This document shows positions 42,669 through 52,879 of a stretch of DNA of 64,000 nucleotides, piece by piece. Source of the stretch: Blastobasis lacticolella (lineage: Eukaryota; Arthropoda; Insecta; Lepidoptera; Blastobasidae); contig LR990039.1 of assembly GCA_905147135.1 (NCBI GenBank), positions 30,997,708-31,061,707 on the forward strand, read 5' to 3'. The notes beneath the pieces were generated by a model. That model saw only the letters and a program-made list of their open reading frames with translations, did no database searches and was not told where the DNA came from. Made by a program: the position numbers and the translations under genes. Numbering within the stretch: the first letter of the stretch is position 1; each line of letters opens with the position of its first letter.

Positions 42669-42821
42669 GGACTTCCTGGATTCTTCAAGGTGCTGCTGTC
42701 TGACGAGCGTTCAGTATGTCCATGGCCCGAATTAGAGGAGAATGCGCGCGAGCCACAGTTCACGCGGCCCGAGTCGCGAGGAGCCGGTTCTGACGCGCTC
42801 TATGAACTATTCTTGGCTTAG
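42669..42821 (+). CDS. Possible terminal coding exon of an unidentified gene
   Basis: After CTCCCGTAG (acceptor-like) a GC-rich open frame of 50 codons reads GLPGFFKVLLSDERSVCPWP and on to SDALYELFLA, then TAG. Composition and codon use differ sharply from the AT-rich surroundings, as for the guanylyl cyclase exons. I recognise no domain, and no upstream exon is visible. It may belong to a host gene whose other exons are outside or to a retrogene scrap. Confidence 0.3.
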   Translation, partial: GLPGFFKVLLSDERSVCPWPELEENAREPQFTRPESRGAGSDALYELFLA

Positions 42822-43470
42822 GGGGGACAAATAAACTGACTTATTGTGGGACCAGCGCCTTAAAGTCGGCATCCCCGTGCAATTTGAGACACACCATTAT
42901 GAGCGAATTAAAGTTACGCCTTACTGCTAGAGAATTTAAACGTAGCGTACCCAGCAGGCAGGATAGTAAGCATACATTTTTTTGTATAGAAATGGCAAGA
43001 ACTCTTTCTGGACTTTCTCCAGGAGCAAGGCGTAGGTACTCTCATATGGGTGCCAAATGTCAGAGGCTGACTCAAGTTTATTCCACACTAGAGCATAATA
43101 AATGAGTTTGATGGCACAATATGTCTCGATCAGGTCAAGTGTAAGATAAGCCAGCAAAAATGAAACCGCTCCTCTTCAGGGACAGGGCAATATGACGGTC
43201 AATTGGCGTGAATGGAAATCAGCATTTAATTATTTTTTTGGTGGCGCCTAGAAAAGAATCAGCGTCATCAAAAGAAAAGTGTGGTTTATGTTATTGGTTA
43301 ATAATATTTAATATTGAGAAATATCTGAAACTTTTGACTTTATGGATAACAATTTTGAACATATATTATTTGTGCAAAGACTTGAGAAAATGTTTGATTC
43401 AAAGAAAACGTTTATTTGTAACGCTACATCTTTTTGAAACTTGCCAGACGGACAGAACATTCTTTGAATA
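42822..43470. other. No gene recognised
   Basis: Short open frames on both strands have no domain. The last ~18 bases (CAGAACATTCTTTGAAT) are the left target duplication of the SINE that follows. Confidence 0.4.
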
Positions 43471-44416
43471 AAAGATAATCATCTTAGCGTTAATGTCCCG
43501 GTTGTGCTCTCGAGGACGAGGGCTTGATCACGATCTGGCATGATCCAGGATTTGGCGATCAGGTAATTACAGTGGAGCGACTACTATCTGACCTCCGTGA
43601 CCCTGCTACCAGGGGAACCTGACCAGATTGGATCATGGTTAAAAATTCAGTTGCCTGAATCTGAAGGTTTCATCACGATGTTTTCAAAGTCAAAGTCAAA
43701 GGCATTTATTTGTGACACAGGTACGCATACAGATTCATCAAGATATTATAATGGTTGTGAGTATCTCTGTGTTAAACCCAATTGTGGGCATACAAATATT
43801 ATAATTATACAAATAAAATCATAATGTCTACTACTTATTACATTATTTCATAGTCATTTTAACCTAACTAAGTGTTACACGGTATCATATCATAAAAACA
43901 GTATTTGAAAAGCCATTCTGTTAACTTATTATAAAACTCTCTTTCCGGTAAAATTTCATTGGGTATGTTATTAAATATAGTTATACACATATTATACACA
44001 TTCTTTTTATATATGTAGGTTTTACATGGAGGTTTATGCAACATTTTTATATATTGCGCTCTTTGTGTCCTCCGGCTAACATCTGATACACTTTTAAAAT
44101 ATTCCGGATGAGATTTCGTAAATACACAGATATTTTTAATATACATACATGACAATGGTAGGATTCGCAATTTATATAATAATGGTCTACACTCTACAGC
44201 TATCTGTGACCCATGACTTTGTAATTGCACAACACATTTCTTTTGAAGCCTAAAAGTTCTTCCTACCTCTACTGAATTACCCCACAACATCCCCTAACCG
44301 TAAGAGCATCGGGTAGATTTCAACTAATGTATATAACTCAGTAAAGAGTCATTGGTGCATGGCCGCGGCGGGATTCGTTTACGAGTCGGATACTCAACCG
44401 CCCGGCCACCGACGCT
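43471..44416 (-). mobile_element. SINE split by a LINE, with ~17-bp target duplication
   Basis: The SINE tail and body occupy 43471-43685 and its head resumes at 44291-44416 (CCGTAAGAGCATCG ... CGGCCACCGACGCT). The outer flanks, CAGAACATTCTTTGAAT and CAGAACATTCTTCGAAT, are a target duplication with one mismatch. The B box is partly deleted (GGGATTCG then GTTTACGAG). Confidence 0.88.
43686..44290 (-). mobile_element. 5'-truncated LINE nested in the SINE
   Basis: The minus strand carries a 140-codon frame (44290 down to 43868) typical of the region after the reverse transcriptase (LLYKLRILPLSCMYIKNICV, YFKSVSDVSRRTQRAQYIKM, NIPNEILPEREFYNKLTEWL). Then comes a ~180-base 3' UTR ending AATGCCTTTGACTTTGACTT, the usual tail of this LINE type. 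Insertion between TTTTC and CCCTAACCG of the SINE shows the LINE is younger than the SINE. The frame is intact over the retained part. Confidence 0.85.
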
Positions 44417-45394
44417 CGCAGAACATTCTTCGAATGCCGCAAGGATTTATAAATTAAAAGTAAAAGCTGCGAGCTCGGGGAATTACGTAGTAGTTTAATT
44501 TTGAGTCAATTTATACGTGGGCATAAGGATGATCATTAGCGAGAAAATTTGTTGGCAAAGTCTGGCTTACTACTGCTTTGCTATGCAACTGCATATAATT
44601 AGGTATTAATACACTCGTGTCAAACTATTATGTTTTAATACCTCCTTTTATATCACAGTTGCATAAACTACTATTACTTTACTTATCCAATTAACTAACT
44701 GGCACACATAATCTAAAAACGAACCTTACAAAAACAAAACTGATTCAATTCCGATCATATCAAAAAGCGCGACAGATATAGATTATACATTTAATAACAT
44801 TCCTCTGGAAATAGTAGACAGTCACTGCCTGCGGAAACTGTCGCTTATTATGCATATGCGTCGTACTCCCGTCTTCGTTATCGCATTCTTCTCTGAGGTA
44901 ACAGTACCAATGAACAAACTATTTTTATTACTTACAAATTTTTAAATCAGGATATTGGCTAATATCGATTCTAGAACAAGCTGTACGACCTACTACACCC
45001 GCTATAAAATATTGACGTTAAGATCTCTATACTTTCTAGACGCATCCATATTAGTAAAAAAAAAATCTACACTTATTCCCACAGCATTCGCGACCTGTAC
45101 ACTTAAGACTCCAACATAAATCGCAAAGTTAAGATCTCAATTTGAGATGGTGAACTCTGGGGCACAAAATATGTTCCAAAAAAAAGTCTATGCTCTTCCC
45201 GAATCTACCTATACGAAATATAAAGAAAACATATATTCTAACGGAAGCTTAACCAATATTTATCGGCAAAAAGCTACTACACGTTGCAAGAATTTTTAGA
45301 AGTTGTGATTTCACCTATAATTAAGAGTTGATCTTAATACAAGGTAGTTAATATTTTTGTATTGTCAAATACTGATTTCTGAAAAAATTAATTT
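44417..45394. other. No gene recognised
   Basis: AT-rich DNA without coding signal. Nothing named. Confidence 0.35.
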
Positions 45395-45835
45395 TATATA
45401 GCTTAATGTTGGAAAATATTGTCAAGACGCCACGCTGTTTTATCGCTTTGGCAACCAACGTTTGTTACGCGATAAGCACCCTCCACCTTCTCGTTCTCTT
45501 TTCATGCCGCCACCGCCAGATACGATTTGTCCCACATTATCAGTGACTGCAGATGACGTTTCGAATGCCATTGGGTCTTTTTATAATGGGTCAGCTTCAG
45601 GACTTAAAGGCTTTCGACCGCAACATTTGAAAAAGCTGATTTCGTCTTCCGCAGGTGATAGTTAAATCGTTGCGGTTGCTAGAGTCCTTGACTAATCTGT
45701 GCAATTTTTTGTTGAAAGTGTTACTAAATGTTGAAGTGTGCCCTTGCTTGTGTGACTTTATGTGCGCTTAATAAAGAGGTGGGGTAGTTCGCACAATTGC
45801 GATGGGGAGTGTATTTCGTAGACTGGTCATCAGGT
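45395..45835 (+). pseudogene. LINE-A copy (c), internally deleted
   Basis: A scrap of 5' UTR (TGTCAAGACGCCACGC) is joined directly to the pre-RT region: LRDKHPPPSRSLFMPPPPDT, VSNAIGSFYNGSASGLKGFR and PQHLKKLISSSAGDS, then a stop. A last piece reads IKRGGVVRTIAMGSVFRRLV, the start of the reverse transcriptase. The finger region and everything downstream are absent. Confidence 0.72.
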
Positions 45836-47454
45836 AGTTTGTTATTATTACTGAGGAAAACGGTTAAATTTGAAAAGGAGGTCCGGACAACCCAGCCTTT
45901 ATGTCCAATAACGTTGAGCTATAGGTCATTAGCAAAGGATATTAAAGATTCTACGACTTTTACTATGGCGTCAATCCTCGAATCACTGTGAGAAAAAGTT
46001 ATCGGTAAGTAAACATCATTTTGTACTATTATTGACCATAATCCTTTTTTGCACAACGAATCGAGAATTGAATCACTGTAGTCGAAATCAGTCTGAAAAT
46101 CGGTAACATTTCTCAATCTCTGAACGCTGTAACACGATATTTTCGGGCGAAATATCTGTTCCATACTGCCATGCTATCAGGACGTACGCAATTCACTATA
46201 AGAGCGATAGTTCAAAATAATAGTTTCCGAAATAATAAGGTATCTGGTTTGACCCGCATACCCGGTTTTATACAACTCTCCCCTTTGCAAATTTAGGTCT
46301 CATAGCCTCATATATTCATGACATATGTACTTATTTTAGATTTTTTTGTGTTAAATGTTTAATTGTTGTATTAATTATTATTTAATTGTTAGGGATTGTG
46401 TATAGTTTTAATAGGGACTATTGTTTAAGCCTAGCGCGTAGATATAATATACTCGTATAATGTTTTTTTTAACTCTCACGTTAAGTTATCAATAAAAATA
46501 ATCAAAGCTTGTTGCTTGCTTTACAATTTAATTAGATAAAGACATGGAGTTTAAATGGTTTTAAACATAATTCAATGGTTTTATGCAAAATTCCGAGAAA
46601 CAGAGTTCAAACAGTAAAACGTGAACACAGAGTTAATAATTACCTAACCATAATTATACTATACAGTCTTTCTTCTGAATATAAAAACTTCAGAGTAGCG
46701 ATTGAATCCAGAGATAGTCTTATCTAATCTAAAAATCTTATTAAACTAAAATACGAACACGAAGCGCGACACTACAAAAACAATAACGAAGTACCTGAAA
46801 CAGTACCTGAACTTTTTTCGTGTCACACAAAATATGTAAAAGAAAAGCCAATATCATTGAAAAGAAAAATCATAGAATCTGTAACTAAGCATAAATAATA
46901 CTTGTTGAAAATAAGATCGCTTAAGCTTGTCTAGAGTGGTCACATATTTCCCTTCGCTAGAGCTACAACTAGAGTTAATTATGACAAGGATAGATCCTTG
47001 TCATAAACTTTGAAATAGGTACGAGCCTTACGAGTATACCGTAGTCGTCATCTCCTGCTAAAATATATTTCACATGACATGAAGCTACTCTATTCTCTTT
47101 GATTCACGACCGAATTGATAGTATTTGGAGCCAAGGGTCGGCAGACAGATGGTGCCGTCGAGAAACATACGTGACGGGTCAGCTATTATTTATGTAAGAC
47201 TAAGCGTGTACCTACTGAATACGATAATGGGATATGTATATTGATTATTAATATATTGATTATTAATACTGATACTAATAACAAGATATTGACACATTGA
47301 ATTAGGTAATGTTTAGCGTCATGGGTTTAACTACTTACCTATTTATATACGTTACCTAAGTACTTTGCCAAAAACAAAAATTGTTTATTTAAAAAAGAAA
47401 ATAATAGGCGTACATCATATGTGCTGTGAATTATAATGTTTTAAAAATACTTCC
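45836..47454. other. No gene recognised
   Basis: Mostly AT-rich, with no domain found on either strand. It contains the hairpin at 46979-47006. Confidence 0.35.
46979..47006. repeat. Perfect 13-bp hairpin, 2-nt spacer
   Basis: TTATGACAAGGAT at 46979-46991 is mirrored by ATCCTTGTCATAA at 46994-47006. Confidence 0.88.
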
Positions 47455-47969
47455 GAGGGTCCAACACCTTTTGTTAACTGTGTCGATCATATGCCAGCGC
47501 TTGTGTGCGTTGTGGGCATCGCTGAAGCCTGCGCAGTAGGCCAAGCTCTTTCAAGAATTTTTTGACAAAACGATTGTCACGTCGCCGTAGCAACGGAGGG
47601 CTACATGAAGTCAGTTTCTGCGCGCGCAATGTAAAACTTCGCGCTTCAACGTTGCGCGCAGGCTCGCGCTTCAACGTTGCGCGCAGGCGCGCGTCACACA
47701 CGTCACCGAGCCGTTAAAGAAAATGTTATATTTTTGTGATATTTGGATGTTTGTGCTTTGTTCTTTAAAATAGTTATAATTAGCGTAAAATTGCTTCATT
47801 TTTTACTTATTTTATTATAATTTTTAAATATATGTCAGTGAGTGCAAATAATGCCGATATTCGAGGGCATTCAATCGATGGAGCCACTTCTTTCCAGTGT
47901 TTCCTCTGCCCCCAGGCGCGCTTTTTTAATTCCAAACGTAGCCTCAATATACATATAAGAAAACCCAAT

Positions 47970-48224
47970 GGCCGTGTGGTGTCCGGCTGAGTAGAATAGC
48001 ACCAACCCCTTACACTCATGGGTGTCGTACAAGGCGACTAATGTTTTTGAGGCAAAAGATCAAGAGTCCGTAGTCTGGAAAAAGGGCAGCAGCATTTTCC
48101 ATTGTTATGTTTAAACACTGCGATCTCCAACACGCCTGCCAAGCGTGGAGATTATGACAATAACCTCCCCTTTCGTGGGAGAGGCCCTAAGTCCTGCAGT
48201 GGACTGTTGCGGGCTGTGATGATT
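47970..48224 (+). mobile_element. RTE-like LINE 3' end nested in LINE-A (d)
   Basis: From GCCGTGTGGTGTCCGGCTGA through ATAGCACCAACCCCTTACAC to the ACTGCGATCTCCAACACGCC block and a TGATGATT end. The LINE-A reading frame continues on its far side, which proves insertion. Confidence 0.78.
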
Positions 48225-48429
48225 AAGTAGCATCATCGTGTCCAAATTTCAATGCCACTCCTCCATCAAGCACAACTCAGGACGAGCCAAAACAGGCAGT
48301 GCCAGTCATAAAAAGGATACCACGGGACGCTCGTATAACAGTCGCACAAAAGTTATCATTAGTTATTAAAAACACCATAAAAGAAAACTCAAATCGCGCC
48401 TTGACACAACTTCTTATATTCACATTATA

Positions 48430-48663
48430 TATACAATAGCCAATAGACAATGTAAATAAGGAAAATTCAAATCTTTAACAACTAAAATAAAACTAAATTC
48501 ATTAAGTCATCACGTTCTCTTTGCTGTAGGCCTGCTGGAAGAAATTTCTTTTTAGAAATAAGTAGTGCCTTTTGTGTCATGTATATATTTGCCATATCTT
48601 TGTTACCATTTTTGTGTGCAATAAACTATTAAATAAATAATAAATAAATAAATAAATTGTTCC
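48430..48663 (+). mobile_element. Second LINE 3' tail nested in LINE-A (d)
   Basis: CCTGCTGGAAGAAATTTCTT, then AGTAGTGCCTTTTGTGTCAT, then AATAAATAAATAAATAAAT form a characteristic LINE 3' end with an AATA-type tail. LINE-A coding sequence resumes just after. Confidence 0.65.
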
Positions 48664-50465
48664 GAAAATAACCCTTTGGATAATTTCTTCCAGACAAACC
48701 GTTCCTATCATTTATTTAATAAGCAGAGGAAAATTGAAGAGGTGAGTGACGGGGACATAAAAGGTGCAACGAAGCTGCTCTTTTCACTGGACTCCCTCGC
48801 CCCTGACTCTCAGGAAACATTGATAGCGCTGAAAGACAAACACCCATCGGCACCACAGCCTGATCTGACTCCTCCTGAGTTTACCACCGCCGCCCACCTC
48901 ACCACCAACTGTGACGATGTTCTGTCGGCGGTGATGTCGTGCATAAACGGCTCAGCCGGTGGCCTCGATGGACTTTCACCGCAGCATCTTAAATATATGT
49001 TGTGTAAGGACGCTGGGTTCAAGCTTTAGCAAGCAAGCGAGGATCTACCGCCCTGATCAATGTCATGTTGGCGGGGAGGGTAAACGCGGATATAATAGAG
49101 ACGATGTATGGTGGAACCTGTGTGCGTTTATAAAAAAAGATTGAGGAGTGAGGCCGATTGCTGTGGGAACCACCCCCAAAATTTATTGTAAAAAATTGGC
49201 ACCAAAATTAACGTCCACATTTCAACGTATGCAGCTTTCTTTTTGGAAGTAAAGGCGGCTGCGAAGCCGCTGTACATACCTTGCGGGCTTTAATAACCCA
49301 CGACCAGGCTGAGGTGGTTTTCAAAAAGTAGACGTCAAAAACGCATTCAGTTCGGTAAATAGAGACACCCTACTCATTGAAATTGAACAACAATGTCCAG
49401 AACTACTAATTTACATTTGGCAAAGTTACAAAACCCCTTCTAAATTAATATACAAATCTAACGTTTTAAACAGGGGAGACCCACCCACTCGGACCAGCAA
49501 TTTTCAGTTTGGAAAAATCATAACTGAATTTGATTCTACGGCACCGGAAATAAAAATTTTAAACGACGAAACCTCCGCCTTCGGGGTGCACCCATCATGG
49601 ACAAGTCCATTCCGGCTTTCTTACAAGATAAACAATCAAAATTCGAAATTTATTGTGAAGAACTCGTAAACATAAAGTCACATATGGCCCTGGCCTATTT
49701 TAGGACCACATCATAAAAGCCCATGCTGCGCAGATGCTAAACAAGCCTGGGTGAGCTTATGTCCAAGTGAGACTCACCCAACGGCTTTGGAACGAGCCAC
49801 TTAGTAAATAAATTCAAAAACATTTAATAGATTCTTCGGCTAGTGTTGCTTCGGAACGTGCTTGTCGCACGTGGTCGTATCTGAGCGGGAGTCAGGATTC
49901 TGGCTTCAAGCTCTCCCTTCCCTGAATATCGGCACCGTTTTAGATAACTTGTCGTTATCTATTTGTTTGGGTTTGAGCTTGGGGTCAACCTCGTTCATCT
50001 ACAATGGTGTCCCTTTTGTGCATTTGTGGATTCGCTAGAGCATCACGGTCTGTCATGTTGTCGTAGCGCAGGCCGAATCTCCAGGCGCGCGGCAATAAAT
50101 GACGTCATCCAAAGGGGCTTGTCGCCGTAAACGTACCGGCCGTATTAGAGCCGAATGGTACCGTACGTGACGATGGCAAGAGGCCTGACGGTATGACGCT
50201 CATTCGCTGTTGTGGGACGCTACTTGCGTGGACACTCTGGCGCCGTCCCATGTAACCTCTACCGCCCGCAGCGCTAGAGCTGCGGCCTCTGCTGCTGAGG
50301 ACCTCAAACGAAGGAAATTGCCCAAGGAAAGCCTAGCATATTTCAGCCGTTTGGGGTTGAGACGTTGGGACAGTGGGGCCCTGATGCTTTAAGACTTTTT
50401 AGAGATTTAAGCAAAAAGCTTTTCTAAACTTTTTTATCCTTTTCTACATTAAGTACCATCTATAA

Positions 50466-50741
50466 ATGCCCCTTTTCCCTGAGCCACTTCGCAAGCACAA
50501 TTACGAAGTATGTTTAAGATTATTCAGTAGTATCAAAGGACTCCATACATCATCAATCGCGAATTCGAGCGAGGCTCACAATGTCATAACAAAATATGAG
50601 CAGCGGCGGTCTTGTGACGCACACCAAATATCCCAGTGTCTGTATGATGAACTAGTAGAACCAGAGTATGATCATCAAACACACTGGACCCATGTAATTC
50701 CTGGAATGAGACCACATCAACGTCATCTTCACTTAACATAA
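50466..50741 (+). CDS. Unrecognised 91-codon open frame
   Basis: The frame reads MPLFPEPLRKHNYEVCLRLF and continues to NVITKYEQRRSCDAHQISQC and LYDELVEPEYDH. The mix of charged and hydrophobic residues looks protein-like, more so than neighbouring translated AT-rich DNA. I cannot assign a family. It lies between a dead LINE-A and an RTE-like fragment, so a transposon origin is likely, but this is only a guess. Confidence 0.3.
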   Translation: MPLFPEPLRKHNYEVCLRLFSSIKGLHTSSIANSSEAHNVITKYEQRRSCDAHQISQCLYDELVEPEYDHQTHWTHVIPGMRPHQRHLHLT

Positions 50742-51118
50742 ATAGAAATAAAAATCAATCCGAGTACCTAAATTAAAAAAATATATAAAAAAGACATATC
50801 AGAATGTAAAGTCATCAAGGCAAAACAAAATTATTTACCACTTATCCAAGACAATGAAGTAACGAAATGATTTTGAAGAATGTAATTCCAAATTGATACG
50901 TGCGCAACAAATTCATACCATAGAAAATATAAAATTGCACAAAATAAAATAATTACTTGGAGAGAAGCTGAAATGGTTAAATTGTCGAATGAAGACTCGG
51001 ACATGATCGAACGTCTGATGGCTGCCAAAGAAGAGGAATGTGAGTGTGACGCTTCGCAGCTTCAGCGCCAAACGCCCCAGCCGCAAAACACTGTCGTCGC
51101 TTCCGAGGCGCACAAAGG

Positions 51119-51461
51119 GCTTATATACAAGAGTATAATTAGACCTGTGATGCTCTATGACTGCGAGACATGGTCAGCGCTGACAAAACACGTTCGCGAA
51201 CTTCACGCCAACGAAATGAAAATGCTGCGCTGGTTACACGGCTCGATCGAGTACGTAATGAACACATCCGTGGCAGTCTTGGCGTGAGGGATATCGCGGT
51301 GATGATCGAGGAGGCTCGCCTGCGCTGGTTTGGTCACGTGTTGCGTAAACCTCAGGGATACGTGGGAAATAGGTGCCTGATCCTGCCGGTATCAGGAAAG
51401 AGGCCCCGAGGGCGACCCAAGAAGCGATGGATTGACATTGCTGACATTCAGAAACGGTATG
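51119..51461 (+). pseudogene. RTE-like reverse transcriptase C-terminal fragment, frameshifted
   Basis: LIYKSIIRPVMLYDCETWSA and NEMKMLRWLHGSIE in the first frame, then RVRNEHIRGSLGVRDIAVMI, EEARLRWFGHVLRKPQGYVG and KRPRGRPKKRWIDIA in the next. This order is typical of the post-RT end of RTE-type LINE proteins. A frameshift lies near 51240-51290. Only the C-terminal piece remains. Confidence 0.78.
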
Positions 51462-52509
51462 CCACAACGAAAATGAAGTTATTTTATAAATACTTTAAAC
51501 ATACATGGTATAAAAGCAACCACAATTTGATAAGTTGTGAGGGTTACCACAGTCGAATTAATTCCAGATTACCTCTAAATCCAAACTGGTACTTGGTGTT
51601 CTGCACACTTATGAAAGAAATACAACATTACAACAGAAAAATCGAAAGGTATATGTTGTTCGTGCCTTTTAAAAAGAACAGGCGGACAAGATATCCTTTT
51701 CGACAAACAATATTTTGCTTTATTGAAAAAGCTGGAAAGAAAAACAGAATCACCAATAAATTTAATTAAAAAATAAATTTTATTGTATTAAAACTGGGTT
51801 TTAAGAAGTGAACAAGATAAGTATGTAAGAGTATTTAATTTTATGTTAGTGATTATAAAATAAAAATAAAATCGCTTTAATTCAGACAAAAGTCCATATA
51901 AAAGTACAGTATAAATAATACACAATATAATTAAACATTCGTACAGTAGGTAGGTACTTCAGTCACAATCTCTTCCTAAAGGGTATCTAGTCCTAAAGGG
52001 TAAGACTGTTTTAGTTTTTTAGTGTTTGATTTACTAGATTTCAATTAACCCCGTAATTAAACCTTTTTTCTGTATATTTTTTGGTATTTTTGGCGTCTTA
52101 GAAGACTAGTCTTGAAGACTTTTGAACCTTAGAGTCGCAAACCTTTAAGGTTTAAGCTCAGGAGGCTTTGAAACTTAAGGCCTAAAGACATGAGGTTTAA
52201 GTCCTCGTAAACAGCAATACGAACCTTTTAATTTCAAGCTTCTACGATTTAGGCTTCTAGACACATCAGTCGCGACCCGAGTCTTAAGAGTTTATGCCTC
52301 GAAGCTAAAGGTACAGCAATTTCAATATTTTTGGATTCAACATACCGCAAATTTCTGTTCCTGGACGATCTATTTGACCATAGTAGACAATTCGTTGTCT
52401 TTGTTGTCTCCAAACATTCTATTTTCTGATATGTTCAATTCTGTTAATAATGATTATCAAAGTGTTTTTACGCAATAAAGAAAAGTAACTGTAAATCTAA
52501 ATTTAGTGA
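51462..52509. other. No gene recognised; degenerate short repeats near 52.2 kb
   Basis: The open frame from 51170 runs on to 51769 with no further domain. At about 52095-52315, words such as CTTAAGG, GGTTTAAG, GAAGCTT and TTAGGCTTC recur every ~15-25 bases, on both strands, without a strict period. Confidence 0.4.
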
Positions 52510-52854
52510 TTGGGCTACATTAGGTATCCGAAAAGCAGAGATAGAATGTTTGAACTACACGGTCAGCGAGCTTATTGCTATGATAAAGATTTTGTAGAAT
52601 ATGTAAAAAAATATTCAAAAACGTTTAAGAAAGTCTGTCTAATGGAAAAATCACAGCACTATAAGAAAATTATAAATTCGTCTTCAAACAAAGCTAAGAC
52701 TGTGTGGAATGTAATAAATAAGGAAGCAGGGAAAACAAAGCCTCGTGTTACAAATTATGAAATCAAAACAGAAACTGGGACTAGTACTGCATATACAGAA
52801 GTGGCAGAGTTGTTCCAAACATTTTTACCGAAATACCGATTAAACCTACCGTGA
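52510..52854 (+). pseudogene. LINE ORF2 linker fragment (between endonuclease and RT)
   Basis: The 114-codon frame has YVKKYSKTFKKVCLMEKSQH, YKKIINSSSNKAKTVWNVIN and KEAGKTKPRVTN. This pattern (aromatic/basic helix, then K..W..I..E.GK) is usual between the endonuclease and reverse transcriptase of I/Jockey-type LINEs. Neither flanking domain is present. Confidence 0.6.
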
Positions 52855-52879
52855 GGTAGGCTACCTGATTCCTGATTCG

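Larger units (their letters stand above)
47455..50420 (+). pseudogene. LINE-A copy (d), with two nested LINE tails
   Basis: 5' UTR motifs (47455-47800) include a duplicated unit CGCGCTTCAACGTTGCGCGC. The N-terminus reads MSVSANNADIRGHSIDGATS with a finger-like FQCFLCPQARFFNSKRSLNI. An RTE tail interrupts at 47970-48224, and the frame resumes as RIPRDARITVAQKLSLVIKN. Another LINE tail interrupts at about 48430-48660. Next come the pre-RT region (GSAGGLDGLSPQHLKYML) and a badly damaged reverse transcriptase (VDVKNAFSSVNRDTLLIEIE, motif A). The C-terminal nuclease-like part follows ([12 protein letters not shown], then [12 protein letters not shown] in another frame). Many frameshifts; dead. Confidence 0.75.

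Noticed and set aside
47474..47701. Minus-strand frame in the 5' region of LINE-A (d)
   Set aside because: It overlaps a GC-rich duplicated UTR unit and has no domain. It is an artefact of composition.
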